A stretch of 19,535 nucleotides of DNA. It comes from Candidatus Termititenax sp. Lineage in GTDB: Bacteria; Margulisbacteria; Riflemargulisbacteria; GWF2-35-9; DYQY01. The notes under the pieces were generated by a model. That model ran no database searches. It saw only the letters and a list, made by a program, of their open reading frames with translations, and was not told the origin of the DNA. Below are positions 7,248-14,268 of this stretch, piece by piece. A program made the translations under genes and the position numbers. Position 1 is the stretch's first letter. The number at the start of each line of letters is the position of its first letter. The DNA lies in contig DYQY01000015.1 in assembly GCA_020719045.1 (NCBI GenBank), forward strand, positions 1 to 19,535. The letters are read 5' to 3'.

Positions 7248-9185
7248 CTATTGATATATCTGATATTTACCGCTTTTGAAAAATATTCCTACCACTCGTT
7301 TTCTGCTAGATACAACCTGTCCCTCTGATTCTTTGCATGGCAAAACAAAAATATCGGTGACCTGAGACTCCATTTTCTTTGATACTTTTTTAGCCTTTGG
7401 ATAATAAACGATACCAGGCAACTCGGTTGCTGTACTTTGAAGAACAATATTTATTCTAATATTTTTGTCTTGAAGGACTATTAACTCATCATTATTAGTT
7501 ATCTTTACATCACCCCAAGTTATCCCTTTCTGCATTGCAAGGTACTTCCCTTTATCCTCTTTGGAAGATATATCAATTTTTATAGAAACGTCTGGCTTAT
7601 GAATTTTCTTAAGCAAATACCTTTCATTCTCTGAATTCTGCTCCGAAACAAGCATAAGGCTTTTATCTTTATATATGTAAACAACGGAAAACCATTTATC
7701 GTTATTATAAAAACAAAACTCCTTCTCCGGTAACTCTTGGATAAACCACCAATTAATCCCCACGGTTACTATTATTATTGCAATAAAAGCACTCCAATAT
7801 TTGCGAAAAAGATCCTTTTTATACAACCAAACAAAGAACAACAAGTAATAGACAGCTACATTAATAAAGAAAGCTTGGCTAAAATAGATGCTTCTTCCTG
7901 GCAGAGAATACAGCAAGTCTGCAACAACTTTCATAACAACCATTAGTCCAAACACAAACTTTAGTAGCGGCCAAGCAAGTAAGCCAAAAAATGCTGAAAA
8001 CAACATCCCGGCAAAACCCACAATAACCACAATCTCTACCACTGGAGCAAACAACATATTCGCAAAGAGCGCAAAAACATCAAACCTATAATTAATCAAA
8101 AATATAATGGGAGAAGTTATAAGTATTGGACCTAAAGAAATGCCAAGTGGCTCCCTAATTATTGCTGGGATTGACTCGTTTTGATCTAACATTTTCTGAA
8201 TAAGTGGAGAAACCTCTACAACAGCAAATGTCGCACAAAAAGACATAATAAAACTAAGCGAGAAAAGCATTCCTGGAGAAAAAAGAAGCATAACAATCCC
8301 TGTTAAGGATAATACTTGTAATGAGGTTTTAGCTCGATTATCATAATTCAGAAAAATAGTTATCTGCATCATAATAACCGCTCGAAGCACAGATATCTCG
8401 CCACCAACAAACAACAAAAATATCATATTAAACAAAAGAACAATAATAAATTTAGTGGTTTTTGATAAACGAAACAACCCTAGCAATTGTAATAGCACAC
8501 TAGTTAGTAACGCTACCTGTGCGCCAGAAACCACCAGCATATGTAATAAGCCTAAATTAAGGAAAGTATTTTGAAGGTCAGAGTCTAAGTCTATTCCATT
8601 AACTCCAATTAATAGCCCAATCAAGAAATTAGAGTAGTATTCTGGCAAATAGCTTTTAACGCCCTGAATGAACCTATTCTTAAGTTGATAAACCCAAGCT
8701 AAACTACTATCACTTACCTTAATTATCTGCCTGGGCAGAACTGAGGCAATTGGTTTACTTAACAATTCTAATCTTGTTGGGGTTTTATCAACTAGCAGAC
8801 TCCCTGAAACACTTAACTTATCACCAAATGCAAAGCCGTGGTTTTTCTTATACACCAACATCTTCTTGCCTGCGAACTTTTTATCTCCTGTTACTTTATA
8901 CAAAAATCCATAGCTGTACACTGTATCTACATAACCACTTAAATATACATTCTTTGGAAGATGACTTAGTTCCTTTGCAAAATCTTGCCTTATCTGAATT
9001 GCAAAATAGGCATAAAAGAAGAAAAAACCAAAAACTAAAGCTAACTTCAGCAAAAGCATATAGTCTTTTCTTTTATATAACCAAAATACAACTCCAACAA
9101 AAATGACAGCAAACCCTATATATATTGGAGAATATACAGCCGAAATAATCGCGATAATAGCTGTAACGAAAATAGCAATTAACAT
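7248..9185 (-). CDS. comEC: ComEC/Rec2-family DNA-uptake channel, no recognisable nuclease domain
   Basis: ComEC forms the inner-membrane channel that imports single-stranded DNA in natural transformation. The 645 residues begin with hydrophobic segments (about 1-65), then a soluble OB-like DUF4131 region (about 75-160). The Competence domain follows from about 185, with the signature GLLHMLVVSGAQVALL (212-227; the family usually has SGLHV or SGLHI) and GGEISVLRAVIMM, then many membrane segments to about 495. The last 150 or so residues are soluble. They lack the HxHxDH motif and the LDVGQGDA-type start of the metallo-beta-lactamase domain found at the C-terminus of many ComEC proteins, and may be a decayed or replaced version of it. 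A stop codon lies directly before the ATG in frame, so no longer start is possible, and there is no clear ribosome binding site. It is single, with a terminator downstream. Confidence 0.88.
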   Translation of the reverse strand: MLIAIFVTAIIAIISAVYSPIYIGFAVIFVGVVFWLYKRKDYMLLLKLALVFGFFFFYAYFAIQIRQDFAKELSHLPKNVYLSGYVDTVYSYGFLYKVTGDKKFAGKKMLVYKKNHGFAFGDKLSVSGSLLVDKTPTRLELLSKPIASVLPRQIIKVSDSSLAWVYQLKNRFIQGVKSYLPEYYSNFLIGLLIGVNGIDLDSDLQNTFLNLGLLHMLVVSGAQVALLTSVLLQLLGLFRLSKTTKFIIVLLFNMIFLLFVGGEISVLRAVIMMQITIFLNYDNRAKTSLQVLSLTGIVMLLFSPGMLFSLSFIMSFCATFAVVEVSPLIQKMLDQNESIPAIIREPLGISLGPILITSPIIFLINYRFDVFALFANMLFAPVVEIVVIVGFAGMLFSAFFGLLAWPLLKFVFGLMVVMKVVADLLYSLPGRSIYFSQAFFINVAVYYLLFFVWLYKKDLFRKYWSAFIAIIIVTVGINWWFIQELPEKEFCFYNNDKWFSVVYIYKDKSLMLVSEQNSENERYLLKKIHKPDVSIKIDISSKEDKGKYLAMQKGITWGDVKITNNDELIVLQDKNIRINIVLQSTATELPGIVYYPKAKKVSKKMESQVTDIFVLPCKESEGQVVSSRKRVVGIFFKSGKYQIYQ

Positions 9186-9286
9186 TTATATACATTACCA
9201 TTTTCGACAATATTACGTCAAATATTTAATTATATAAATTTAATAACGTACATAATAGTGGCATGGTAGCCTAAGCAAATAAACAG

Positions 9287-9292
9287 TATAAT
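9287..9292 (+). promoter_or_regulatory. Likely -10 box of cmoA
   Basis: A perfect TATAAT ends 9 bases before the cmoA ATG at 9302. No Shine-Dalgarno sequence lies between them and no convincing -35 element is upstream. Transcription would begin within about three bases of the ATG, suggesting a leaderless or nearly leaderless mRNA. In AT-rich DNA a chance match is possible. Confidence 0.45.
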
Positions 9293-9301
9293 AATCATAA
9301 G

Positions 9302-10006
9302 ATGAAAAAAGATGATATTTACGCTAAACCAATGGACCCACTTCCTTCATTCTCTTTTAATGAAAAAGTTGCCGATGTCTTTGATGATATGATCTCAAGA
9401 TCCGTACCTTGCTACAAAGAAACTCAAATGTTAATTGCGAACTCCGCACTTAACTTCTATCAAGAAGGCACTACAATATACGATCTTGGTTGCTCTACTG
9501 GTGAAACACTTAAAACCATAAGCCAACTATCCTCTAAAATTAATAAAATGATTGGTATTGACTACTCTCTACCAATGATAGAAAAAGCAAAAATAAAATG
9601 TAAAGACATAAGCAATATCCGCTTTGTTTATGACGATGTTCTTAATATTAAATTTGAAAATACATCTGTTGTGATTCTTAACTATTTACTTCAATTTATG
9701 ACCATACCAAAGCGTGTTGAACTATTAATAAACATTAAAGAATCTCTACTTCCAAATGGGGCTGTAGTTATTTTCGAAAAAATAGTTAGCAAGAATTTTA
9801 AAAATGATTTTATTAATATCCATGAACTATTTAAAGAACAACAGGGCTACAGCAAAATGGAAATAAAACAAAAAAGAGAAGCCCTTGAAAACGTTCTTGT
9901 GCCTCTAACCTACGAAGAAAATAAAAAACTCATCCAAGATGCTGGCTTTACTAAAGTTGAAAAATGTTTTCAATACCTTAATTTCTGCGGAATTATGTGT
10001 AGTTAA
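9302..10006 (+). CDS. cmoA: Carboxy-SAM synthase CmoA
   Basis: CmoA converts S-adenosylmethionine plus prephenate to carboxy-S-adenosylmethionine (Cx-SAM), the donor that CmoB uses to make 5-oxyacetyl-uridine at tRNA wobble position 34. The 234 residues follow E. coli CmoA along their length: SFNEKVADVFDDMISRSVP (18-36), the SAM motif YDLGCSTGETL (60-70), IGIDYSLPMIEKA, VVILNYLLQF, NGAVVIFEK and QGYSKMEIKQKREALENVL (181-199). The arginine in that last motif matches the one reported to hold the Cx-SAM carboxylate in E. coli CmoA (from memory). The neighbouring downstream methyltransferase is the natural partner. It is transcribed away from comEC. No Shine-Dalgarno sequence is visible. Confidence 0.92.
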   Translation: MKKDDIYAKPMDPLPSFSFNEKVADVFDDMISRSVPCYKETQMLIANSALNFYQEGTTIYDLGCSTGETLKTISQLSSKINKMIGIDYSLPMIEKAKIKCKDISNIRFVYDDVLNIKFENTSVVILNYLLQFMTIPKRVELLINIKESLLPNGAVVIFEKIVSKNFKNDFINIHELFKEQQGYSKMEIKQKREALENVLVPLTYEENKKLIQDAGFTKVEKCFQYLNFCGIMCS

Positions 10007-10012
10007 ATAATT

Positions 10013-10053
10013 CCCCTGATGCTATCGCATCTTTCCCCCTTTGATAAAGGGGG
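10013..10053. repeat. Twin hairpins after cmoA (repeat copy 1)
   Basis: GATGC (10018-10022) pairs with GCATC (10027-10031). CCCCCTTT (10035-10042) then pairs perfectly with AAAGGGGG (10046-10053) around the loop GAT. The element begins 7 bases after the cmoA stop and ends 23 bases before the next start. The first 14 bases (CCCCTGATGCTATC) recur at 10928-10941 with one mismatch. The second stem may act as a cmoA terminator, although only CTTATC follows it rather than a T-run. Confidence 0.6.
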
Positions 10054-10070
10054 CTTATCACTAGTATAAT
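10041..10070 (+). promoter_or_regulatory. Promoter of the CmoB-like methyltransferase gene
   Basis: TTGATA (10041-10046) and TATAAT (10065-10070) are 18 bases apart, a good sigma-70-type pair. The ATG at 10077 lies six bases past the -10 box, about where transcription would begin, and there is no Shine-Dalgarno sequence. This suggests a leaderless mRNA. The -35 box lies within the hairpin of the upstream repeat element. Confidence 0.55.
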
Positions 10071-10076
10071 GCCATT

Positions 10077-10907
10077 ATGGACTTCATCGATAAAGATTCT
10101 ACCTATCTTACAAACGATACTCGTCAAAAAAGATGGGCAATACCTTATTCATATGAAGCGACTAACTCTAGAGCTGATGTTTTGCTCTATAAGAATAAAA
10201 AGTATATTGAAAACAAAACTATTCTAGATTTAGGATGTCACTTTGGGACAATGGCCTATATTTGCTCACAGCTACATGCAACAAGTGTCTTAGGCGTCGA
10301 CGGTGATAGTAACTTAATCGCCCAAGCTAATGCCTTCAAACAAGAAACAAACCTAACAAATGTCGAATTTATACAAAAAGATGTCATAGAATTACTTACT
10401 AATCTTGAGGAAAACTCGTTTGATACTATTCTTTGTTTTGGGCTTCTCTACTATATTCCAGACAACTATCATCTACTTAAACTAATGAAAAAAGTCGCTA
10501 AAGAAACTATCATCCTAGATACCTTTACTGCCTACTACAATGCAATCCAAGGAAAAGACGGGCCTGCTTTCTTCAACAACTTAAACGATGACTCTTTAGA
10601 ACTACCGATAATGCTACACTCAGTCACAAAAGCAAAAAAACAAAAACACTATGAGTTACAAGAAAACACCTTTAGAAATCAACCAAAGCAGAACCCTCTT
10701 ACTTTACTCACTTGCCCCACAAAGTCACTACTTGAGCTATATCTACAGTCACTAGAATTAGATTATAAACAGTTAAACTGGAAAAAATATTTAGCTAATC
10801 CTGAGATGAAATGGCAAGAATTAGAGCCACCTCAGGCAAAAACTAATTCTCATTGGAGTGATTTGTATTCAACTGAAGTTAGAGTCAGCTATATAGCAAA
10901 AAAGTGA
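10077..10907 (+). CDS. SAM-dependent methyltransferase, CmoB-like
   Basis: This 276-residue class I SAM-binding protein shows motif I TILDLGCHFGTMA (48-60), VLGVDGDSNLIAQA (71-84) with the acidic residue of motif II, and FDTILCFGLLYYIPD (115-129). The last resembles the FDTVFSMGVLYHRRSP segment of E. coli CmoB. A C-terminal segment, CPTKSLLELYLQSLELDY, is placed like the PS-xx-L-xx-WL helix of CmoB. Its position directly after cmoA supports a role as the tRNA U34 carboxymethyltransferase that uses Cx-SAM. Against this, it is shorter than E. coli CmoB (about 320 residues) and the N-terminal RKGPF motif is absent. The alternative is a general methyltransferase of unknown substrate. The stop codon lies inside the downstream terminator stem. 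Confidence 0.65.
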   Translation: MDFIDKDSTYLTNDTRQKRWAIPYSYEATNSRADVLLYKNKKYIENKTILDLGCHFGTMAYICSQLHATSVLGVDGDSNLIAQANAFKQETNLTNVEFIQKDVIELLTNLEENSFDTILCFGLLYYIPDNYHLLKLMKKVAKETIILDTFTAYYNAIQGKDGPAFFNNLNDDSLELPIMLHSVTKAKKQKHYELQENTFRNQPKQNPLTLLTCPTKSLLELYLQSLELDYKQLNWKKYLANPEMKWQELEPPQAKTNSHWSDLYSTEVRVSYIAKK

Positions 10908-10924
10908 GCACAGCTCACTTTTTT
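10898..10924 (+). terminator. Rho-independent terminator overlapping the stop codon
   Basis: AAAAAAGTGAGC (10898-10909) and GCTCACTTTTTT (10913-10924) form a perfect 12-bp stem with loop ACA and a built-in T-run. The TGA stop at 10905-10907 lies in the left arm, so a terminating ribosome would cover part of the stem. The symmetrical A and T runs would allow action in both directions. Confidence 0.9.
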
Positions 10925-10927
10925 AAC

Positions 10928-10961
10928 CCCCTGCTGCTATCTTACCCCCACAGTTTGATAA
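10928..10961. repeat. Repeat copy 2, related to the element after cmoA
   Basis: CCCCTGCTGCTATC (10928-10941) matches 10013-10026 at 13 of 14 bases. As in copy 1, a run of C follows, and then TTTGATAA (10954-10961; copy 1 at 10040-10047). The strong stem of copy 1 is lost here. Each copy lies just past the stop of a methyltransferase gene. Confidence 0.4.
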
Positions 10962-11031
10962 CAGTCCCATATCTATATATTTTTACTATGCCCAATATTT
11001 TGTTTTTTAAACCTTCTTATTTATAAAAGGC

Positions 11032-11385
11032 TTAAGCAACCTTATTCTTTTCATCAATCACACTGAAATAACCAGCTAAGTTCTGTTTAAAATCTCTTTT
11101 TGCGATAACTGGAGCAAACTCTTTATACTCAAGTTCTCCCTCTAAAATACCTAATATACTTTTAGCATTATCAACTGAAGTCCACTTGGAGTTATTTATA
11201 ACAAATTCAACACGACAAACATCTTTGTCTTTAATTATAAGTTCAAGGCTCTCATCACCAATTGAGTTATTGTAACAACTAATCTTGTCTTGCATCTTTC
11301 TTAAGACCATCTCATAAACATCCTTTTTCTCAAAATTAAGCTTACTTACATCATCTTTAGTTAAAACCTTATTTGCCAAACTCAT
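11032..11385 (-). CDS. Hypothetical protein, 117 residues
   Basis: I do not recognise this protein. It is charged and soluble, without a signal peptide or membrane segment, and seems to alternate helices (about 10-35) with strands: LELIIKDKDVCRVEFVINN in the middle and GYFSVIDEK near the end. Two cysteines (C37 and C57) are not arranged as a metal site. A purine-rich GGGGGG lies about 9 bases before the ATG and could serve as a weak ribosome binding site. It is transcribed alone, divergently from the Bax-inhibitor operon and convergently with the methyltransferase gene. Clean boundaries and sensible composition support a real gene. Confidence 0.65.
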   Translation of the reverse strand: MSLANKVLTKDDVSKLNFEKKDVYEMVLRKMQDKISCYNNSIGDESLELIIKDKDVCRVEFVINNSKWTSVDNAKSILGILEGELEYKEFAPVIAKRDFKQNLAGYFSVIDEKNKVA

Positions 11386-11475
11386 TTTATTTACCCCCCA
11401 GTTTTCTTTACATTTACACTATTCCCCTTTTAAAAAGTGTCTAAACATAAAAAATATGAAATTTCTCTGGTTTGT

Positions 11476-11524
11476 CTTTCACCAGGCACCATTCACTATT
11501 TACTATTCACTTTTCACTATTTAG
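11476..11524. repeat. Degenerate tandem heptamer array, seven units
   Basis: Seven consecutive 7-base units occupy this stretch, with consensus YATTCAC. The first three units end in CAC (CTTTCAC, then CAGGCAC, then CATTCAC), followed by TATTTAC, TATTCAC, TTTTCAC and a final TATTTAG. The array ends 3 bases before the -10 box of the downstream operon, so its last units occupy the -35 region. The type resembles the short tandem heptamer repeats known in cyanobacteria and other genomes. Confidence 0.7.
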
Positions 11525-11527
11525 CTA

Positions 11528-11552
11528 TATAATAATCTAAAAATAAGGAGGA
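11528..11552 (+). promoter_or_regulatory. -10 box and strong ribosome binding site of the Bax-inhibitor/leuCD operon
   Basis: TATAAT (11528-11533) is preceded by a weak -35 candidate, TTCACT (11506-11511), inside the heptamer array with 16-base spacing. AAGGAGGA (11545-11552) is an almost ideal Shine-Dalgarno sequence five bases before the ATG at 11558. The leader would be only about 20 bases, leaving no room for a riboswitch or leader-peptide attenuator. Confidence 0.6.
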
Positions 11553-11557
11553 AGATT

Positions 11558-12253
11558 ATGAGAGAATATAATTCAGACGCTTTAATCGGACTACAAAGAT
11601 CTTTTTTTAATAAAGTTTTCACATGGATGACCCTTGGTTTAATGGCTACTGGAGCTACAGCCTTCTATGTTGCATCTTCACCTGCACTAATTAATTTGTT
11701 TCTTGGAAACTCACTACTACTTATTGGAATCTTTATAGTTGAAATAGTACTAGTTGGATTCCTTGTAGCAAAAATCGATAGTTTAAGTGAACAACAAGCT
11801 TCTATGATTTTTCTTGGCTATTCTATTCTTAATGGCATTACGTTGTCTGGTTTACTTCTTGTTTATACCGGTGCTTCTATTGCCCTTACATTTTTCATTA
11901 CTGCTGGTACTTTTGCAACAATGGCAGTTTATGGAGCAACAACTAAAAGCGACCTTTCGCAAATGGGGAAAATAATGTTTATGGGACTCATTGGAATTGT
12001 TATAGCAAGCTTAGTTAACATTTTTCTTAAAAGCAATATGATTGAGTGGATTGTTTCCTATGTTGGTGTTGCGGTATTTACTGGCCTCACTGCCTGGGAT
12101 GTACAGAAACTAAAATTACTTTCTGCAAATGCTAACTCTGAAGAAGAGATAAAAAAAGTAGCAATCTATGGAGCGCTAACGCTTTATATGGACTTTATAA
12201 ACCTATTTATTTTCTTGTTAAGAATAATGGGGAATAGAGACAGAGATTATTAA
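11558..12253 (+). CDS. Bax inhibitor-1 / YccA family membrane protein
   Basis: This 231-residue integral membrane protein has about seven hydrophobic helices and the family's conserved end GALTLYMDFINLFIFLLRI (about 206-224). VGVAVFTGLTAWDVQKLK (about 174-191) is also typical of the BI-1/YbhL/YccA group. Relatives include pH-sensitive calcium-leak channels and FtsH-associated proteins; in bacteria the role is often unclear. The N-terminus (MREYNSDALIGLQRSFF) is cytoplasmic-like, without a signal peptide. It is the first gene of an apparent operon: the TAA stop runs into TAAGGAG, the ribosome binding site of leuC, whose start is only 9 bases on. Why it should share a transcript with leucine genes is not evident. 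Confidence 0.93.
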   Translation: MREYNSDALIGLQRSFFNKVFTWMTLGLMATGATAFYVASSPALINLFLGNSLLLIGIFIVEIVLVGFLVAKIDSLSEQQASMIFLGYSILNGITLSGLLLVYTGASIALTFFITAGTFATMAVYGATTKSDLSQMGKIMFMGLIGIVIASLVNIFLKSNMIEWIVSYVGVAVFTGLTAWDVQKLKLLSANANSEEEIKKVAIYGALTLYMDFINLFIFLLRIMGNRDRDY

Positions 12254-12262
12254 GGAGAAATA

Positions 12263-13558
12263 ATGGGACAAACTATAACAGAAAAAATCTTAGCAAAAGC
12301 AGCAAATAAAAAAACAGTCACACCAGGAGAAAACGTCTGGGTAAAGGTTGATGTTCTTATGACTCACGACGTTTGTGGGCCAGCAACTATCGGTATTTTT
12401 GAAGAAAAGTTTGGTAAAGATGCAGAAGTTTTCGACAAAGAAAACCTAGTAATCATCCCTGACCATTACATACATACTTGCGATACCAAAGCACACAGAA
12501 ACGTAGAAACACTTAGAACTTTTGTTAAGAAACATAACATCCCTAACTTCTACGACCCAGCGGATGATACATACATGGGTGTTTGCCATGTAACAATGCC
12601 AGAAAAAGGACATGTGCGTCCTGGGGAAATAATTCTTGGAACTGATTCACACACATGTACCCATGGAGCACTAGGCGCTTTCGCTACAGGCGTTGGAAAC
12701 ACTGATGCTGCCTTTGCATTAGGCACTGGTAAAACTTGGTTAAAAGTTCCTGAAACTTGTAAGTTCATCATGAACGGAACTATGCCAAAGAACCTTATGG
12801 CCAAAGACCTAATTCTTCATGTTATTGGAGACATAGGCGTTGATGGAGCTACCTACTGCGCAATGGAATTTGAAGGAACAACAATAGATAAACTTTCAAT
12901 TGATGAAAGAATGACCATTTGCAACATGGCAATTGAAGCTGGCGGCAAAAATGGAATCATAGCTGCTGATGATAAAGCAATTAAATATGTTAAATCTAAA
13001 ACTAACAAGAATTATGAAGTATTCAATAGTGATGCGGATGCAACATATAAGCTTGTAAAAACCTATGATGTAACAAAACTAGAACCTTGTGTTGCTGCTC
13101 CTCATTCACCAGATAACAAAAAACTGGTTAGTGACTGTGCTGATGTTACAATCACCCAAGCATATATTGGTTCTTGTACCGGTGGTAAAATAACCGACTT
13201 TATTGCAGCTGCAAAAATTCTAAAAGATAAAAAAGTAAAAGTAACAACCTTTGTTGTTCCTTCTACAACCTTTATTGAAAAAGAAATGAACGAAACAATG
13301 ATAGATGGTAAATCTCTTATGCAAATATTTGCAGATGCTGGTTGTAGCATTGGACAACCTTCCTGCGCAGCGTGCCTTGGTGGTCCAGATGACACTTTTG
13401 GACGCACCCATGACAAAGAGATTGTTATATCAACAACAAACCGTAATTTCCCAGGCAGAATGGGTTCAATGAATTCACAAGTATACCTTGCTTCTCCATA
13501 TACAACAGCTGCAAGTGCATTGACAGGAAAAATAACAGACCCGATTAAGTTTTTATAA
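12263..13558 (+). CDS. leuC: 3-isopropylmalate dehydratase large subunit LeuC
   Basis: LeuC with LeuD isomerises 2-isopropylmalate to 3-isopropylmalate in leucine synthesis, using a [4Fe-4S] cluster. The 431 residues show MTHDVCGPATIG, LGTDSHTCTHGALGAFATG (125-143), IGSCTGGK (cluster ligand C305) and PSCAACLGGP (C368 and C371), plus TTNRNFPGRMGS. The cluster cysteines and substrate-binding blocks are all present. From memory the sequence follows the plant plastid/chlamydia-type large subunit closely, for example PDHYIHTCD, AMEFEGTT and AAPHSPDN. It differs from the roughly 465-residue E. coli type. Homoaconitase-like activity cannot be excluded from sequence alone. It is coupled to leuD, which starts 14 bases after the stop. 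Confidence 0.93.
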   Translation: MGQTITEKILAKAANKKTVTPGENVWVKVDVLMTHDVCGPATIGIFEEKFGKDAEVFDKENLVIIPDHYIHTCDTKAHRNVETLRTFVKKHNIPNFYDPADDTYMGVCHVTMPEKGHVRPGEIILGTDSHTCTHGALGAFATGVGNTDAAFALGTGKTWLKVPETCKFIMNGTMPKNLMAKDLILHVIGDIGVDGATYCAMEFEGTTIDKLSIDERMTICNMAIEAGGKNGIIAADDKAIKYVKSKTNKNYEVFNSDADATYKLVKTYDVTKLEPCVAAPHSPDNKKLVSDCADVTITQAYIGSCTGGKITDFIAAAKILKDKKVKVTTFVVPSTTFIEKEMNETMIDGKSLMQIFADAGCSIGQPSCAACLGGPDDTFGRTHDKEIVISTTNRNFPGRMGSMNSQVYLASPYTTAASALTGKITDPIKFL

Positions 13559-13572
13559 GGAAAGGCATAGTT

Positions 13573-14127
13573 ATGAAAGAAAAAATATCAGGAAAAGTTT
13601 ATGTGCTTGGGAATAATATTGACACTGACCAAATAATTCCAGCTAAATTTCTAAGCTACAACCCTTCTTTGGCAGAAGAAAGAAAATACTTTGGCAAATA
13701 TGCACTGTATGGAGTACCAGAAGGACAACAAGGCCTTCCATCAGGAGATAAGCCTTTTATAAAAGAAGGTTTTAGCTCTGAATACAAAATTGTTATTGGT
13801 GGAGAAAACTTCGGATGTGGATCTTCTAGAGAACATGCTCCTCTTGCACTAAATGAAGCTGGAGCAGAAGTTGTTATTGCTAACTCTTTTGCTAGAATCT
13901 TCTATAGAAACTCTGTTAACGGTGGATACATAATTCCTTACGAAACAGAACTAGCACTTAATAAATCATTCAAAACTGATGACACAGCAGAAATAGATAT
14001 AATTAATAATACGATTAAAAATATAACAACTGGGAAAGTTTTTGAATTAAAATCACTAGGCGGAATATTGCCAATACTTGAAGCTGGCGACATTTTTAAG
14101 TATGCTAAAGAGAATAACATTAAATAA
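13573..14127 (+). CDS. leuD: 3-isopropylmalate dehydratase small subunit LeuD
   Basis: LeuD supplies the swivelling substrate-recognition domain of isopropylmalate isomerase. The 184 residues show NNIDTDQIIPAKFLSYNP (14-31), the signature IGGENFGCGSSREHAPLAL (76-94), and SFARIFYRNSVNGGYIIP (104-121). The specificity loop region after FLSYNP is long (ALYGVPEGQQGLPSGDKPF) and differs from the YLRT/YLRM loops of archaeal small subunits. It resembles the plastid/chlamydia type, in agreement with LeuC. AAAGG lies 7 bases before the ATG. A small membrane-protein gene follows, with AAGGAG overlapping the leuD stop. Confidence 0.92.
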   Translation: MKEKISGKVYVLGNNIDTDQIIPAKFLSYNPSLAEERKYFGKYALYGVPEGQQGLPSGDKPFIKEGFSSEYKIVIGGENFGCGSSREHAPLALNEAGAEVVIANSFARIFYRNSVNGGYIIPYETELALNKSFKTDDTAEIDIINNTIKNITTGKVFELKSLGGILPILEAGDIFKYAKENNIK

Positions 14128-14139
14128 GGAGAGTCAGCT

Positions 14140-14268
14140 ATGGAATTAATGCACATTAAATTACCGCTAATACTTATTTTAATGGTTCTAGTTTTTCTCT
14201 TTATTGGATGTATTAGACAAGATATTAAAGCAAAAAGACCTTTTTTCTTAAGAATTAAAGATAAATAG
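14140..14268 (+). CDS. 42-residue single-pass membrane protein
   Basis: This short gene reads MELMHIKLPLILILM, continues hydrophobic through VLVFLFIGC, then switches to a basic tail (IRQDIKAKRPFFLRIKDK). It has one membrane helix at about residues 8-24 and a positively charged C-terminus, predicted cytoplasmic. AAGGAG (14126-14131) overlaps the leuD stop and lies 8 bases before the ATG, so it is probably translated as the last gene of the operon. I do not recognise a family. The stop is immediately next to the last base of the convergent gene at 14269. Chance is possible for so short a frame, but the ribosome binding site, spacing and composition all fit a real small protein. Confidence 0.65.
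   Translation: MELMHIKLPLILILMVLVFLFIGCIRQDIKAKRPFFLRIKDK

Noticed and set aside
8750-9106. Open frame opposite comEC
   Set aside because: It lies wholly inside a well-supported gene, has no recognisable domain and looks like a compositional shadow; the same holds for frames opposite infB, leuC and the large minus-strand genes.
9214-9250. TACGT/ACGTA inverted repeat between comEC and cmoA as an operator
   Set aside because: The arms are only 5 bp and 27 bases apart in very AT-rich DNA; chance is a sufficient explanation.
11386-11470. Promoter for the 117-residue protein gene on the minus strand
   Set aside because: Only poor matches to -35 and -10 boxes were found, so nothing could be called with confidence.
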